The notes beneath the pieces were generated by a model. The model was given only the letters and a program-made list of their open reading frames with translations, did no database searches and was not told the origin of the DNA. From contig NZ_JASNJD010000014.1 of the NCBI RefSeq assembly GCF_030164425.1, positions 52,981-116,980 on the forward strand: a stretch of 64,000 nt of DNA. The letters are read 5' to 3'. Source of the stretch: Pseudodonghicola flavimaris (lineage in GTDB: Bacteria; Pseudomonadota; Alphaproteobacteria; Rhodobacterales; Rhodobacteraceae). Position 1 is the first letter of the stretch. Every line of letters starts with the position of its first letter. Below are positions 7,395-15,745 of this stretch, in pieces. Both the position numbers and the translations under genes were made by a program.

Positions 7395-9578
7395 TTATTC
7401 CGCGGCCAGCATCGACGCGCCTTGAGCAGGCAGGTCATCCGTCAGGAATGCAGGAAGGTCAGCCTCACTGACGCTGTCAGCCAGTTCGGCATCGACATCC
7501 GGCCCCTGCCCTTCGGCACGGTCCTCATCGTCCAGCGCCACGAGATCGTTCCGGCGCAGGACCTCGGGCAACCAGCCGCTGCCCTTCAGCAAGCGCTCGG
7601 CTTCACTGGCCATCTCGCCTTTCTTCAGGTGATCGAGGAGCTGGGCAGTCCCCTCCCCTTTCGCTTCGCGCACGGCCTCGAGGATGCGGGCCTTGGGCAC
7701 GCGGTTGAGATAGGTGTCGACCGTCGGCTCCCAGCCCGCCTCGACCATGTCGAGATCTGTGGCACGCGCCACGAAATCGGAATGCGCCATCCGCCGGGTC
7801 AGACCGCCTGCGGAGATGCCTGCCCCGTATGGGTTCACCTTCTCATGCAGCGCGTTGACGCCGAAGCTGAGGCAATGCGCCAGCAAGGCCAGCCGACTGC
7901 TTTGGTCGAGGACCGTCAGATAGGCCCAAAGTGCCGCATCATCGCCAAGCGGCAGATCGGCTTCCCATTCCGCATGACGCTCGTCGACCAGCTTCGCCAC
8001 CACGCTATCCTTGAGATCGGGCGCCTGCGCCGACATGTAGACCGGACGCACGGATGCCTCGAGACAGCTGCCCGAAGCAGAGGAGGTGCGGAAGGTGTCC
8101 GTCACCAGCTTCAGAAGCAGCAGCGTCAGCGCGACATCCGGCGAGCGCCCGATCGCTTCACGTAGCGCCAGCGTCCGATGGGCCGTCAACTCCATGACCA
8201 ACCGCTCGGGCAGCGGCTTCAACGCCCCGTCGTCCTCATCCTCCGGCAAGTCAGCTCCGATCGGCTGGCCACCCGACGTGATGACGGTGCCGCCATGAGC
8301 AGCACTGCCAAGGCCATCGGTGAGATCACGACCATCCCCCTGCCCCGCCGCCGCAGGATCAGTACCATCCTGGACCGCGGTCTCCTCAACGGGCTCATCC
8401 TCTGGGCGCACATAGCCGCGATAGACTGCCAGCGCGCCGTAGCGGTCGAGCGTGACGAACGACCCTGCCCGTCCGATTTCCAAGGGATCGAAGATCAATG
8501 GCCGGGTCTCGATCTTTTCCATCTCCGTTTCCAACACGCCAAGCCGCGTGTCGACCTCGTCGGGGATTTCATCCTGACCCGCGTATTCCTCTTCCAGCGC
8601 CCTATACTCGGCGAGCAGCTTGGCATGGGCCGCACCTTCGTCATCCGTCATCGGCGCCGGATCGCCAGACAAGGACCGCAGACCGTGGCTGTAGCCGTAG
8701 GGCAGGTCAAGCGCGACATCGATCCACTTCCAGCCCTCAACCGCAACCGTCTCAGCCTCGGCCTGGAGTTTTTCCGTCACCAGCCGATCGAGCAGGGCAG
8801 GGTCCTCGAGCCAGCCACCGTCATCGCCTTGGAAGAGGTCATGCAGCATCGTGCCGCCCGCCGCTTCATAGGCCTCAACACCCACAAAGGCCGCGCGTCG
8901 GTCGGACGCTCGGACCGAGGTCTCGGTCAACATGCGCCGGATCTGGAATGGCTCCTTGTTCCAGGATGAATGAATCACATCCCAAACCTGAACCTGACGC
9001 GCGTGATCGGGGTTCACGGTGAAGGCCATGAGTTGCTCCAGCGTCATGCCATCCTCGGCATAGACCTCAAGCAGGGCAGGGGCGACGGAGGCGAGTTTCA
9101 GGCGCTGCTTCACGATCTGCGGCGTTACGAAGAAGGCCGCAGCGATCTCTGCATCGCTCTGACCCTTGTCGCGCAGGGACACAAACGCGCGGAACTGGTC
9201 GAGCGGGTGCAGGGCGACGCGCTGCATGTTTTCCGCAAGGGAATCGTCCTCGGCGAGGATGTCGGACGCAGCATCGCGGACGATGCAGGGAATGGGCGTG
9301 GTCTTCGCCAAGCGTTTCTGCTTCACCAGTAAAGACAAGGCTTGGAACCGCCGTCCACCGGCCGGGATTTCGAACTTGCCGGTCTCGGTACCATCGTCAG
9401 CCACGACGGGCCGCACGCTCAGGCTTTGCAAGAGACCGCGGCGGGCGATATCTTCGGCCAGTTCCTCGACCGACACGCCAGCCTTGATGCGCCGCACGTT
9501 GGACTGGCTGAGCACCAGCTTGTCGAAAGGGATATCCCGTGAAGGGGACAGGGTGATTTTCTGGACAGCTTTGGTCAT
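7395..9578 (-). CDS. large ParB/RepB-like partition protein
   Basis: The start is set at ATG 9578 (MTKAVQKITLSPSRDIPFDKL), with GGAGAAG seven bases upstream; this gives 727 aa. Residues ~10-130 match the ParB N-terminal domain (VLSQSNVRRIKAGVSVEELAEDIARRGLLQSL, AGGRRFQAL, LAENMQRVALHPLDQFRAF), followed by the ParB helix-turn-helix (SDAEIAAAFFVTPQIVKQRLKLA). The remaining ~500 residues are specific to a long plasmid ParB type found in alphaproteobacteria and have no known activity. It is separate from RepB of the repABC cassette. A parS palindrome lies 93 bp before its start, so RepB or the protein itself may bind there. Confidence 0.85.
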   Translation of the reverse strand: MTKAVQKITLSPSRDIPFDKLVLSQSNVRRIKAGVSVEELAEDIARRGLLQSLSVRPVVADDGTETGKFEIPAGGRRFQALSLLVKQKRLAKTTPIPCIVRDAASDILAEDDSLAENMQRVALHPLDQFRAFVSLRDKGQSDAEIAAAFFVTPQIVKQRLKLASVAPALLEVYAEDGMTLEQLMAFTVNPDHARQVQVWDVIHSSWNKEPFQIRRMLTETSVRASDRRAAFVGVEAYEAAGGTMLHDLFQGDDGGWLEDPALLDRLVTEKLQAEAETVAVEGWKWIDVALDLPYGYSHGLRSLSGDPAPMTDDEGAAHAKLLAEYRALEEEYAGQDEIPDEVDTRLGVLETEMEKIETRPLIFDPLEIGRAGSFVTLDRYGALAVYRGYVRPEDEPVEETAVQDGTDPAAAGQGDGRDLTDGLGSAAHGGTVITSGGQPIGADLPEDEDDGALKPLPERLVMELTAHRTLALREAIGRSPDVALTLLLLKLVTDTFRTSSASGSCLEASVRPVYMSAQAPDLKDSVVAKLVDERHAEWEADLPLGDDAALWAYLTVLDQSSRLALLAHCLSFGVNALHEKVNPYGAGISAGGLTRRMAHSDFVARATDLDMVEAGWEPTVDTYLNRVPKARILEAVREAKGEGTAQLLDHLKKGEMASEAERLLKGSGWLPEVLRRNDLVALDDEDRAEGQGPDVDAELADSVSEADLPAFLTDDLPAQGASMLAAE

Positions 9579-9670
9579 CAGATCTTCTCCACGACGGGCG
9601 TCGGAAGCCACTCTCCCGATCTCACTTCCCGTCACCCTCAAACCAACACTCCTTTCCCTCTCACGATCGT

Positions 9671-9688
9671 TCTTGACCGCGGTCAAGA
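9671..9688. promoter_or_regulatory. parS partition site 1
   Basis: A perfect 18-bp palindrome TCTTGACCGCGGTCAAGA, identical to two more copies at 11001 and 11042. It lies between repC (ends 9692) and the large ParB-like gene, within the upstream region of the latter. Confidence 0.85.
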
Positions 9689-9691
9689 AGT

Positions 9692-10825
9692 TCATGTGGG
9701 AGCAAGTTGTGTGCGTAGGATCGTTTCGAAATAGGCGTCAGGGTGTTTGATCGTGTCTGCTCTTGCTATCAGGTAGTCGAAGACGAGAAGCAGTTTTCCC
9801 GCGCCAGCTTTCTGGATGCCATACCGAAGTTCGTCTTGGCTTATTCTAAGCAATCGACCGAGGTCGTATAGAATGCGGGTAAGGGCTTCTCCTGTCCGTG
9901 GCGGTTCTGGGAAAAATCCTGCAACATGGGTGAAATCTTCCCATGCCATGCGTGCTGGGTCTCGGTTCATCGTCGGTTTGGTTTTTGTGGTTTGTTCACT
10001 GCGATTGACCGTAGAGTGAGCAATCTTTTTAATATCTTTTTTTATAGACTCTATGTGCCGGACATTTTGTCCGTTTGTGGCGGGCAGATCGTTGGATTCT
10101 GGTGCATAAGGTCGGTGTTCGATAGCTTGTAAATTATCTTCGGAACCAGCTTTTTCTGCAGCATGGTGTTCACCGTAGCTTGCGTCAGTATCGGCTCCGA
10201 GGGCTCTAAGTTCCGAGATAACGCTCAGGACTGCATCAACGGTTAATGTTGCTCGACGCAGGACATTTCTGATCATGTTGAGGGTAGAGAGCTTTGCTTC
10301 GTCGAAGCGTGTCTGTTGGAGTAGCGAAGCTCGTAGGGCCAACGCCTCAGCCTTCAGTGAGCGCAAGCGCTCGCGTTCTTCGGTGAGTTGCAAGGCTTGC
10401 GTCGCGAGCGAGCCGTACCTCTGGATCAAGGGCTTCAGGTCGATGCCAAAGGCATCTCTGATAACGCCTCCATACCGCAGCGGAAAGCGTTTGCCATTTG
10501 CTGAGTTCTTGCGTTCGATTAGTTCAGCAGCTGAGAGGCGTCCCAAGCTGCGTCGAAGTGTTCTCTCATCGAGTCCATTTGCGCGCTCTGACAGAGAAGC
10601 GTTCGACGGGAACACGACAGTGAGCGTAAGTCGCTGGCTGTCCTGAATCTCACGTTCTTTGCGGGGTAGGAAGCTAATGAGCGCGGTCAGAACGGCGAGG
10701 TCATTGGTTGTGAGACCGAGCTCCTTCCTCAGTACGCGAACTGGGCCCAGAAGCTCGTAGGGGTTAGGGCAGGGCAGAGATATCCGTTCCGCCAGGGCGG
10801 TCGTTGTTTCAGTTGCATGTCTCAT
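9692..10825 (-). CDS. repC: replication initiator RepC
   Basis: The 377-aa protein starts at MRHATETTTALAERISLPCPNPYELL (ATG 10825). It matches plasmid RepC: an N-terminal winged-helix region (LGLTTNDLAVLTALISFLP, LTVVFPSNASLSERANGLDERTLRRSLGRLSAAELIERKNSANGKRF) and a C-terminal domain (DELRYGIQKAGAGKLLLVFDYLIAR). RepC binds the origin, which in repABC replicons lies inside repC itself, and its level sets copy number. It is separated from repB by a 203-bp region carrying the antisense RNA locus. All three rep genes are on the minus strand. Confidence 0.9.
   Translation of the reverse strand: MRHATETTTALAERISLPCPNPYELLGPVRVLRKELGLTTNDLAVLTALISFLPRKEREIQDSQRLTLTVVFPSNASLSERANGLDERTLRRSLGRLSAAELIERKNSANGKRFPLRYGGVIRDAFGIDLKPLIQRYGSLATQALQLTEERERLRSLKAEALALRASLLQQTRFDEAKLSTLNMIRNVLRRATLTVDAVLSVISELRALGADTDASYGEHHAAEKAGSEDNLQAIEHRPYAPESNDLPATNGQNVRHIESIKKDIKKIAHSTVNRSEQTTKTKPTMNRDPARMAWEDFTHVAGFFPEPPRTGEALTRILYDLGRLLRISQDELRYGIQKAGAGKLLLVFDYLIARADTIKHPDAYFETILRTQLAPT
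10018..10062. other. AT-rich tract inside repC, candidate oriV
   Basis: A clear AT-rich stretch (caatctttttaatatctttt and the bases after it) interrupts otherwise GC-rich DNA in the second half of repC. Origins of repABC plasmids have been mapped to AT-rich DNA within repC; assignment here rests on that knowledge and composition only. Confidence 0.4.
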
Positions 10826-10868
10826 GGTGTTTCGGAAGAAAAAGCTTCCCCGTTCACCGCGAGCGGTG

Positions 10869-10897
10869 TTGAAATCGATTCGTTTTTGGGGTATCAA
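10869..10897 (+). promoter_or_regulatory. promoter for the incA antisense RNA
   Basis: TTGAAA at 10869-10874 and TATCAA at 10892-10897 are separated by exactly 17 bp, on the strand opposite to the rep genes. The spacing to the terminator at 10921-10960 gives a transcript of ~50 nt, the usual size of repABC counter-transcribed RNA. Confidence 0.65.
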
Positions 10898-10903
10898 TCA
10901 GGT

Positions 10904-10955
10904 GTCGAGACTGATTGAGGCCCTTCGGAAGCATCGCTTTCGGGGGGTCTTTCTT
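10904..10955 (+). ncRNA. incA: counter-transcribed RNA (incA) controlling repC
   Basis: It lies in the repB-repC gap, antisense to the repC leader, where repABC replicons carry a small RNA that blocks repC expression and sets incompatibility. A 17-bp-spaced promoter precedes it, and it ends in a 12-bp hairpin (10921-10932 with 10936-10947, loop ATC) followed by a T-rich run. A second pairing, CAATCAG/CTGATTG at 10895-10917, would form a hairpin in the repC mRNA leader. The 5' end is estimated from the -10 box. Confidence 0.7.
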
Positions 10956-10960
10956 TTTCT
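10921..10960 (+). terminator. Rho-independent terminator of incA
   Basis: The stem CCCTTCGGAAGC / GCTTTCGGGGGG (G-T pairs included) with a 3-nt loop is followed by TCTTTCTTTTTC. On the opposite strand it may also fold in the repC leader. Confidence 0.7.
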
Positions 10961-11000
10961 AGCCGGTCCTCCTTTCGTTTTCTGCTCGTTGCTTTTGATG

Positions 11001-11018
11001 TCTTGACCGCGGTCAAGA
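11001..11018. promoter_or_regulatory. parS partition site 2
   Basis: An identical 18-bp palindrome TCTTGACCGCGGTCAAGA lies in the repB-repC gap, 10 bp past the repB stop codon and beyond the incA terminator. Confidence 0.85.
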
Positions 11019-11028
11019 CACGGGGTCG

Positions 11029-11952
11029 TCACTCTGGCTCGTCTTGACCGCGGTCAAGAAGCTCCATGACCAGCTTCCGGACTGCCTCCTCAACACGAGG
11101 GACAAGATCAGCGTCCACATCGATGGTGATGCGGTTGCCCTTTCGGCCGATCTTCACGCGCTCACTCGGATGTGTCCTCTGCGTCGATGGTTTGGTGGCT
11201 GTCAGCAAGGCAACCGCCGCTTCGAGACGGTCGGGGCCCGGGATGTTGCGAGGGATTTCGCCGGCAACTTCTCGGGCTCTCGCGACGTCTTTCTCGCACA
11301 GCCTGAAAAGCTTTTCCCAAACCCGTCGGCCAACGCCGTGTGCAGGTCCGATAGCCTGGATCAGTTCCATCGGGATGCCCGTAGCGATACGGTTCATCCG
11401 CGAGACGAGCGATTCATCGATCTGAAGTGCCCGATACGCGATCGTTTGAGCGTTCTTGCGCGTTTCGTCGGTTTTCCCAAGTTCTCGAATGATCCCGGCG
11501 ACAAACAGAGCCCTTTCGATGAACGATGGGTCTTGGCGCGCATTATTCTCTACGCCTTGGGCAATGAGAGCTTCCTCGTCGGTCATCTCCATGACCGTGG
11601 CGCGCACTTTCTGACCAAGTTGGCGACAAGCTAAAAGCCGACGGCGTCCGTAGACGATCTCAAGCGCACCGTCCTGGGTTCGGCGAACCAGCACTGGAAC
11701 CTTTTGACCGTGCTCGCGGATCGACGAGACAAGCTCATCCAGACCATCGCTTGGATCGATGCGGTCCATGACCGCGGACATCCGTATGGCGGTCGGGTCG
11801 ATCAGCCGCGTGGCGTGTTTATCCTCTTCGAGCACGGATGCTTGTGCGCGAGCTACAGTCGGGCTCGTTCGCTTCACATCCAGATTCTCGTCCGAAGGCG
11901 GCGTTTTGCCCATCGCGTTCTTGAGTGAGTCCCCGAAGACCTTACGCGCCAT
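11029..11952 (-). CDS. repB: plasmid partition protein RepB
   Basis: The 307-aa ParB-family protein carries the RepB N-terminal signature (MARKVFGDSLKNAMGK), the ParB nuclease-like fold (GLDELVSSIREHGQKVPVLVRR, EIVYGRRRLLACRQLG, EALIAQGVENNARQDPSFIERA) and a central HTH (ESLVSRMNRIATGIP). It binds parS and, with RepA, segregates the plasmid and represses the rep operon. Its start overlaps repA by 11 bp. Its own last codons (LLDRGQD) contain a parS palindrome, so partition site and coding sequence coincide. Confidence 0.93.
   Translation of the reverse strand: MARKVFGDSLKNAMGKTPPSDENLDVKRTSPTVARAQASVLEEDKHATRLIDPTAIRMSAVMDRIDPSDGLDELVSSIREHGQKVPVLVRRTQDGALEIVYGRRRLLACRQLGQKVRATVMEMTDEEALIAQGVENNARQDPSFIERALFVAGIIRELGKTDETRKNAQTIAYRALQIDESLVSRMNRIATGIPMELIQAIGPAHGVGRRVWEKLFRLCEKDVARAREVAGEIPRNIPGPDRLEAAVALLTATKPSTQRTHPSERVKIGRKGNRITIDVDADLVPRVEEAVRKLVMELLDRGQDEPE
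11042..11059. promoter_or_regulatory. parS partition site 3 inside the repB 3' end
   Basis: The same 18-bp palindrome TCTTGACCGCGGTCAAGA, in repB codons for LLDRGQD, 23 bp from site 2. The paired sites may act as one partition complex. Confidence 0.85.
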
Positions 11953-13153
11953 GGCTACGCCCCCATGCTTTCAGGATTTCGCGTTCGACTTCGTCGGTCA
12001 CGCGCGAGACGGACTCGATCGCGCGCTCGTAAGTTCTGCGATTCACGTCGCGAGGTTCGACCTCGAAGATGCTCTGCTGGGTGTTCGCAGCATCACCTAC
12101 GGCTGTTGATTTCAGAAACTCGGCAGACAGCACGGCATCCCCGAGGACTGTCCGAAGCAGAGATGAAATCTGCACCTGCGGACCATCCGTATTTTCGTAG
12201 CGGGTGATCAGAACTCGCACGAAGTTCAGTCCATGTTCCGGGGCGTGTGCCTCGACGACGCCCATCAGGTTGCTCGCCATGCCCAGAAAGCTCGCCAGCG
12301 ACATGACATCGAGCATCGACGCGTTGAGCGGGATCAGGACCCCGGTCGATGCAAAGAGGGCAGAGATCACCGAGAAGTTCAGCTGCGGTGGGGTGTCAAA
12401 TATCACCACATCATATCGGTTGAGGACGGGCTCAAGCGCTTCCCGGATGCGGCTATGGAACGTGGTGGCGCCGTGTCTGAAGCTCAGGGCGACCTCGAAC
12501 TCGTACTCCATGATGTCCATGGATGCCGGGATCAGATCCACAGTCGGGAAGTTCGTTTTGCGAATGATATCTGCTGCGGGCAATGGATCGTCGGATCGGA
12601 TAAGATCGTATGAAGTCGGCATCTCCGGATCGAGCTCGGGAGTAACCCCGAACAGGTTTGTCAGACTTGCCTGGCTGTCGAGGTCGATCAGCAAGACCCG
12701 GTAGCCGCGCAGACCCAGTAGTTGTCCTACATGGGCAACAGATGACGTCTTTGCCGAACCACCCTTCAGGTTGAAGATCGTCAAGACCTGACAAGCCTCT
12801 CCCGGTCTTCTGTGCGGGTGTTCTTCTGGCTTGATCCTTCCAGTCTCGAGAAGTACGCGTTGTGCCTCGACCATCTCCTCTGCAGAGAAGCTACGGCGGT
12901 TGCCGCCCTCCAGGACACCTTCGGGAAAGCCTTCGAGGTTTGACACATGATGGCGAAAGGTATTCTGATTAATGCGAAGCAGTTCAGCCGCTTCCCGCAT
13001 GGCGAAGCGTCGGAGGCCCTTCTGAGCGTCCGGTGGGAAGGTTTCCTGCGCATGTTCACGCAACCGACTACCAAGCCGCTTGGACATGACTTCAAATCTC
13101 TGGGAGGCCCGTATCCCGTTCATCACTGCCCTCAAGTCTTTATTGTTTTGCAA
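11942..13153 (-). CDS. repA: plasmid partition ATPase RepA
   Basis: The 403-aa ParA-family ATPase has an N-terminal HTH (FAMREAAELLRINQNTFRHHVSNLEGFPEG) typical of RepA, which autoregulates repABC. Its deviant Walker A reads FNLKGGSAKTSSVAH (KGGxxKT), followed by VLLIDLDSQASL and the Walker B-like DVVIFDTPPQLN. It drives segregation with RepB. It is the first gene of the minus-strand repABC operon; the promoter should lie in the 13154-13380 gap, where no clear operator palindrome was recognised. An in-frame ATG 10 codons downstream is an alternative start. Confidence 0.93.
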   Translation of the reverse strand: MQNNKDLRAVMNGIRASQRFEVMSKRLGSRLREHAQETFPPDAQKGLRRFAMREAAELLRINQNTFRHHVSNLEGFPEGVLEGGNRRSFSAEEMVEAQRVLLETGRIKPEEHPHRRPGEACQVLTIFNLKGGSAKTSSVAHVGQLLGLRGYRVLLIDLDSQASLTNLFGVTPELDPEMPTSYDLIRSDDPLPAADIIRKTNFPTVDLIPASMDIMEYEFEVALSFRHGATTFHSRIREALEPVLNRYDVVIFDTPPQLNFSVISALFASTGVLIPLNASMLDVMSLASFLGMASNLMGVVEAHAPEHGLNFVRVLITRYENTDGPQVQISSLLRTVLGDAVLSAEFLKSTAVGDAANTQQSIFEVEPRDVNRRTYERAIESVSRVTDEVEREILKAWGRSHGA

Positions 13154-13380
13154 AGCTTAACAGATATTGTGGATAAATCCAGACCAAACCGTTGAGCGGC
13201 CTGGGGGTGTTGAAGGCACCGATTTCTGTCGACGGTAAACTGTTAAAAATCAGCGTCTTGGGCGACTGCGCTCTCGCTCTACTTCAACACCTCGTTGCCA
13301 ACTACGTAGTGACCACAAGATGTATTGTGAGTGCGTACAGAAATCAGTCGGCAGAATCGGATGGGCGATTCTCGGGAATC

Positions 13381-14268
13381 TCAATCGAGCAGCCCCAGCC
13401 TCTCGGCTCGCTCCAACAGCATCTTGACCGATGAGGGCTGCCATCTCGTTCGGCCACGGGGCGTGCGTTCGCGCATCGCTTCCAGCCGGGTGCAGATCGC
13501 CTGAAGCGTGATCTCGGGATCCGCGCCCTTGATGGCGGCAATAATGGCGGGCAGGCGATCGTCCCTTTCGCGGCGGCCGGCGCGGGCCAGAACCTCGTTG
13601 GGTAGGAACCCATCGCGGACATAGGCCTTCACGGCGCGCAAAAGACGGCTTTGGGTCCAGCGACGCGCCTCGGGCAAGGGGCCGTTGACGATGCGCAACA
13701 CATCCTCCCAGGCCAAGTCGGGGCGCAACCGGCGCACATGGGGCACCCAATCTTGTGCCGTCTCGTTCAGACGCTCAATGTAGCCGTCCTGTCGCGCCAG
13801 CCGCACCTTGCGAAGAGCAGCAGGGTCTTTGGCCCGCAGCCCAGGGTTCCCGCCCACGCGGCCTTTTGTGCGCGCGCTGGCGAGGCCGGCCTTGGTGCGT
13901 TCCCGGATCAGGGCGCGCTCGAACTCGGCCGCAGCGCCCAGGACCTGCAGCGTGAACTTGCCTTGCGGGGATCCGGTGTCGATCGGGTCCTGAATGGAAC
14001 GAAAGAACGCACCCTTGGCCTCCAGCCGCTCGATCACCTCCAGCAGATGCGACAGCGACCGCGCCAGTCGGTCGATCCGAACGACGACCAGCGTGTCGCC
14101 CTTGCCGATGCGTTCCAACACCCGCGCAAGCACTGGCCGCGCACGATTGCCGCCCGAGGCCTGTTCCTCATGGATCTCGGCGCAACCCGCGGATTTCAGG
14201 GCCTGCGACTGGGGCAGGGGGGTCTGATCCTCGGTTGAGACGCGCGCATAGCCGATCAGGGGCATCAA
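13381..14268 (-). CDS. serine recombinase (resolvase family)
   Basis: The 295-aa protein opens with the resolvase catalytic domain: IGYARVSTEDQTPLPQ, with the nucleophile Ser11; the active-site region VVVRIDRLARSLSHLL; and QGKFTLQVLGAAAEFERALIRERTKAGL. A Hin-like HTH region follows (GRVGGNPGLRAKDPAALRKVRLARQDGYIERL). The C-terminal ~110 residues extend beyond a standard Tn3 resolvase and may form an extra DNA-binding domain. Close to repABC, it probably resolves plasmid multimers. Motifs such as CCGTTTGTAAACG just upstream (14310-14325) may be part of its recombination site. Confidence 0.85.
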   Translation of the reverse strand: MMPLIGYARVSTEDQTPLPQSQALKSAGCAEIHEEQASGGNRARPVLARVLERIGKGDTLVVVRIDRLARSLSHLLEVIERLEAKGAFFRSIQDPIDTGSPQGKFTLQVLGAAAEFERALIRERTKAGLASARTKGRVGGNPGLRAKDPAALRKVRLARQDGYIERLNETAQDWVPHVRRLRPDLAWEDVLRIVNGPLPEARRWTQSRLLRAVKAYVRDGFLPNEVLARAGRRERDDRLPAIIAAIKGADPEITLQAICTRLEAMRERTPRGRTRWQPSSVKMLLERAERLGLLD

Positions 14269-14479
14269 AACAGGCCGTTTGCAGTTTCATGTACCACTAA
14301 TAAACGACCGTTTGTAAACGAATGCAAGTAGGTACTCTCTCGTCGCGCTCGTCCAAAAACCCTTGGTTTCCTTGCGCTGTGTCGCGTTTAGTTCCCGATT
14401 TCAATTGAAGCAGTAAGCTGAAACTGAAGCGCTGGAATTTCACCTTAGCGCTTCACCAATGGGTCAAGAATCCTGAGCT
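14269..14479. other. recombinase intergenic region with paired inverted repeats
   Basis: The 211-bp gap lies between the two recombinase genes. It holds short CGTTT/AAACG inverted motifs next to the serine-recombinase start and a 31-bp element (14425-14455) with perfect 9-bp arms, TGAAGCGCT and AGCGCTTCA, around a 13-bp centre, next to the tyrosine-recombinase stop. The arms could be recombinase core sites; a terminator is less likely because no T run follows. Confidence 0.45.
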
Positions 14480-15631
14480 TCACAGCCCTGCGGCTTTGGT
14501 CAGGTTCACCCGGAACCTGTCGCGCCTGCGCTGATAGCGCCGGGTCATCTCGGCCGACGCATGTCCGAGTTGCTTTTGAACATAGCGCTCATCAACCTCT
14601 GCCGACGAGGCGAGCCCGGCACGCAAGGAATGCCCCGAGAACATTGCCAACCGTTTGGCTTCCGGCAAATCGGATCTGATGCCACTCTTCATAACGGTTG
14701 CCTTGATCAGTCGCGCTATGTGCTTGTCGGAAAGGCGGGACTCGAGGGCACGCTTGCCGTCCCGCGAGGTGCGCACGAAGACCGGCCCAAAGTCGATCTT
14801 CGCAAAGTGTAGCCATTGCTCAAGCGCGTGGACGGGACAGGTCTGGCCGCTTGAGCCACGCCCGACCTCAACCTCGCGCCATCCGGTCTTGGCATTGAGG
14901 GTGAGCAGGGCGCCGCCGTCGAAGACTTCGACCCAGCCGCCGGAGTCCGGTGTATCGTCCTTATGCACATCGAGGCAGACCACCTCCGACCGGCGCAGGC
15001 CACCTGCATAGCCCAAAAGCAAGATCGCCCGGTCTCGGAGCCCGCGGAGATCGTAGGAAAGGGTGGCCACCATGGCCTGGATGTCCTCAGGCAGGATCGC
15101 TTCCTTCTGGACCGGCGGGCGCGCATGCTTGCGTTTGATCCCGGCCAGAACGGTGGCGATATGCCGGTCCTTGCGATCAAGAGTGAACCCGCGCTGTCTG
15201 TAGTTCCAGGCAAGCCCCGAGAGACGGCGCTCGATCGTGGAGACCGAAAGGGTAGGGGCCTTCCCGGTTGGTGCAGCCAGATCAGCCACATAAAGTCCAA
15301 TCATCTCGGGCGCGGGGGGCAGAGGTTCCATGCCTTTCAACCGGCACCAGCGGCTGAAGTGTTTCCAGTCGGCCGCATAGGCCTTGTTCGTGTTCCCGGC
15401 TGTCGAGGCCTCGGCGTAGCCACGGGCGGTATCGATCAGCCGGTCGAGTGCGCCGGAGCCGGCCACATTGGCGGGCAGGGCGATTGAGGCTCGGTCCCGA
15501 GAGGTTCTCTTGTCGTGTTCGTCACCGTTCAACGAGTCATAGGACGCTGAGCTCGAAATCTCTGCGCCAGACGCGTCGGAATCCTCGATTTTGGTGCTGT
15601 TATTCGTAGGACTGCTCATGTTTTCGAGCAT
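14480..15631 (-). CDS. tyrosine recombinase / site-specific integrase
   Basis: The 383-aa protein has an N-terminal SAM-like core-binding domain (NTNKAYAADWKHFSRWCRLKG, then LSVSTIERRLSGLAWNYRQRG). The catalytic domain shows the conserved Arg (AGGLRRSEVVCLD), HSLRAG (His-x-x-Arg), LGHAS and the nucleophile Tyr in TRRYQRRRDRF. The first ~60 residues are Ser/Asp-rich and poorly conserved, so a start nearer 15460 is possible. Integrases of this kind on Rhodobacterales plasmids usually resolve dimers or move cassettes. It lies beside the serine recombinase, and the gap between them carries candidate target repeats. Confidence 0.88.
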   Translation of the reverse strand: MLENMSSPTNNSTKIEDSDASGAEISSSASYDSLNGDEHDKRTSRDRASIALPANVAGSGALDRLIDTARGYAEASTAGNTNKAYAADWKHFSRWCRLKGMEPLPPAPEMIGLYVADLAAPTGKAPTLSVSTIERRLSGLAWNYRQRGFTLDRKDRHIATVLAGIKRKHARPPVQKEAILPEDIQAMVATLSYDLRGLRDRAILLLGYAGGLRRSEVVCLDVHKDDTPDSGGWVEVFDGGALLTLNAKTGWREVEVGRGSSGQTCPVHALEQWLHFAKIDFGPVFVRTSRDGKRALESRLSDKHIARLIKATVMKSGIRSDLPEAKRLAMFSGHSLRAGLASSAEVDERYVQKQLGHASAEMTRRYQRRRDRFRVNLTKAAGL

Positions 15632-15745
15632 ATCATTTTTACGCCCGATAATGCAAGATTATTGGACATATAACGGTTCAGCAAAGAGGGGCGGTTTCTA
15701 CACTATATGGTAGCCAAAAGCGCCGCCGCAAGATAGTGTTGTGGC

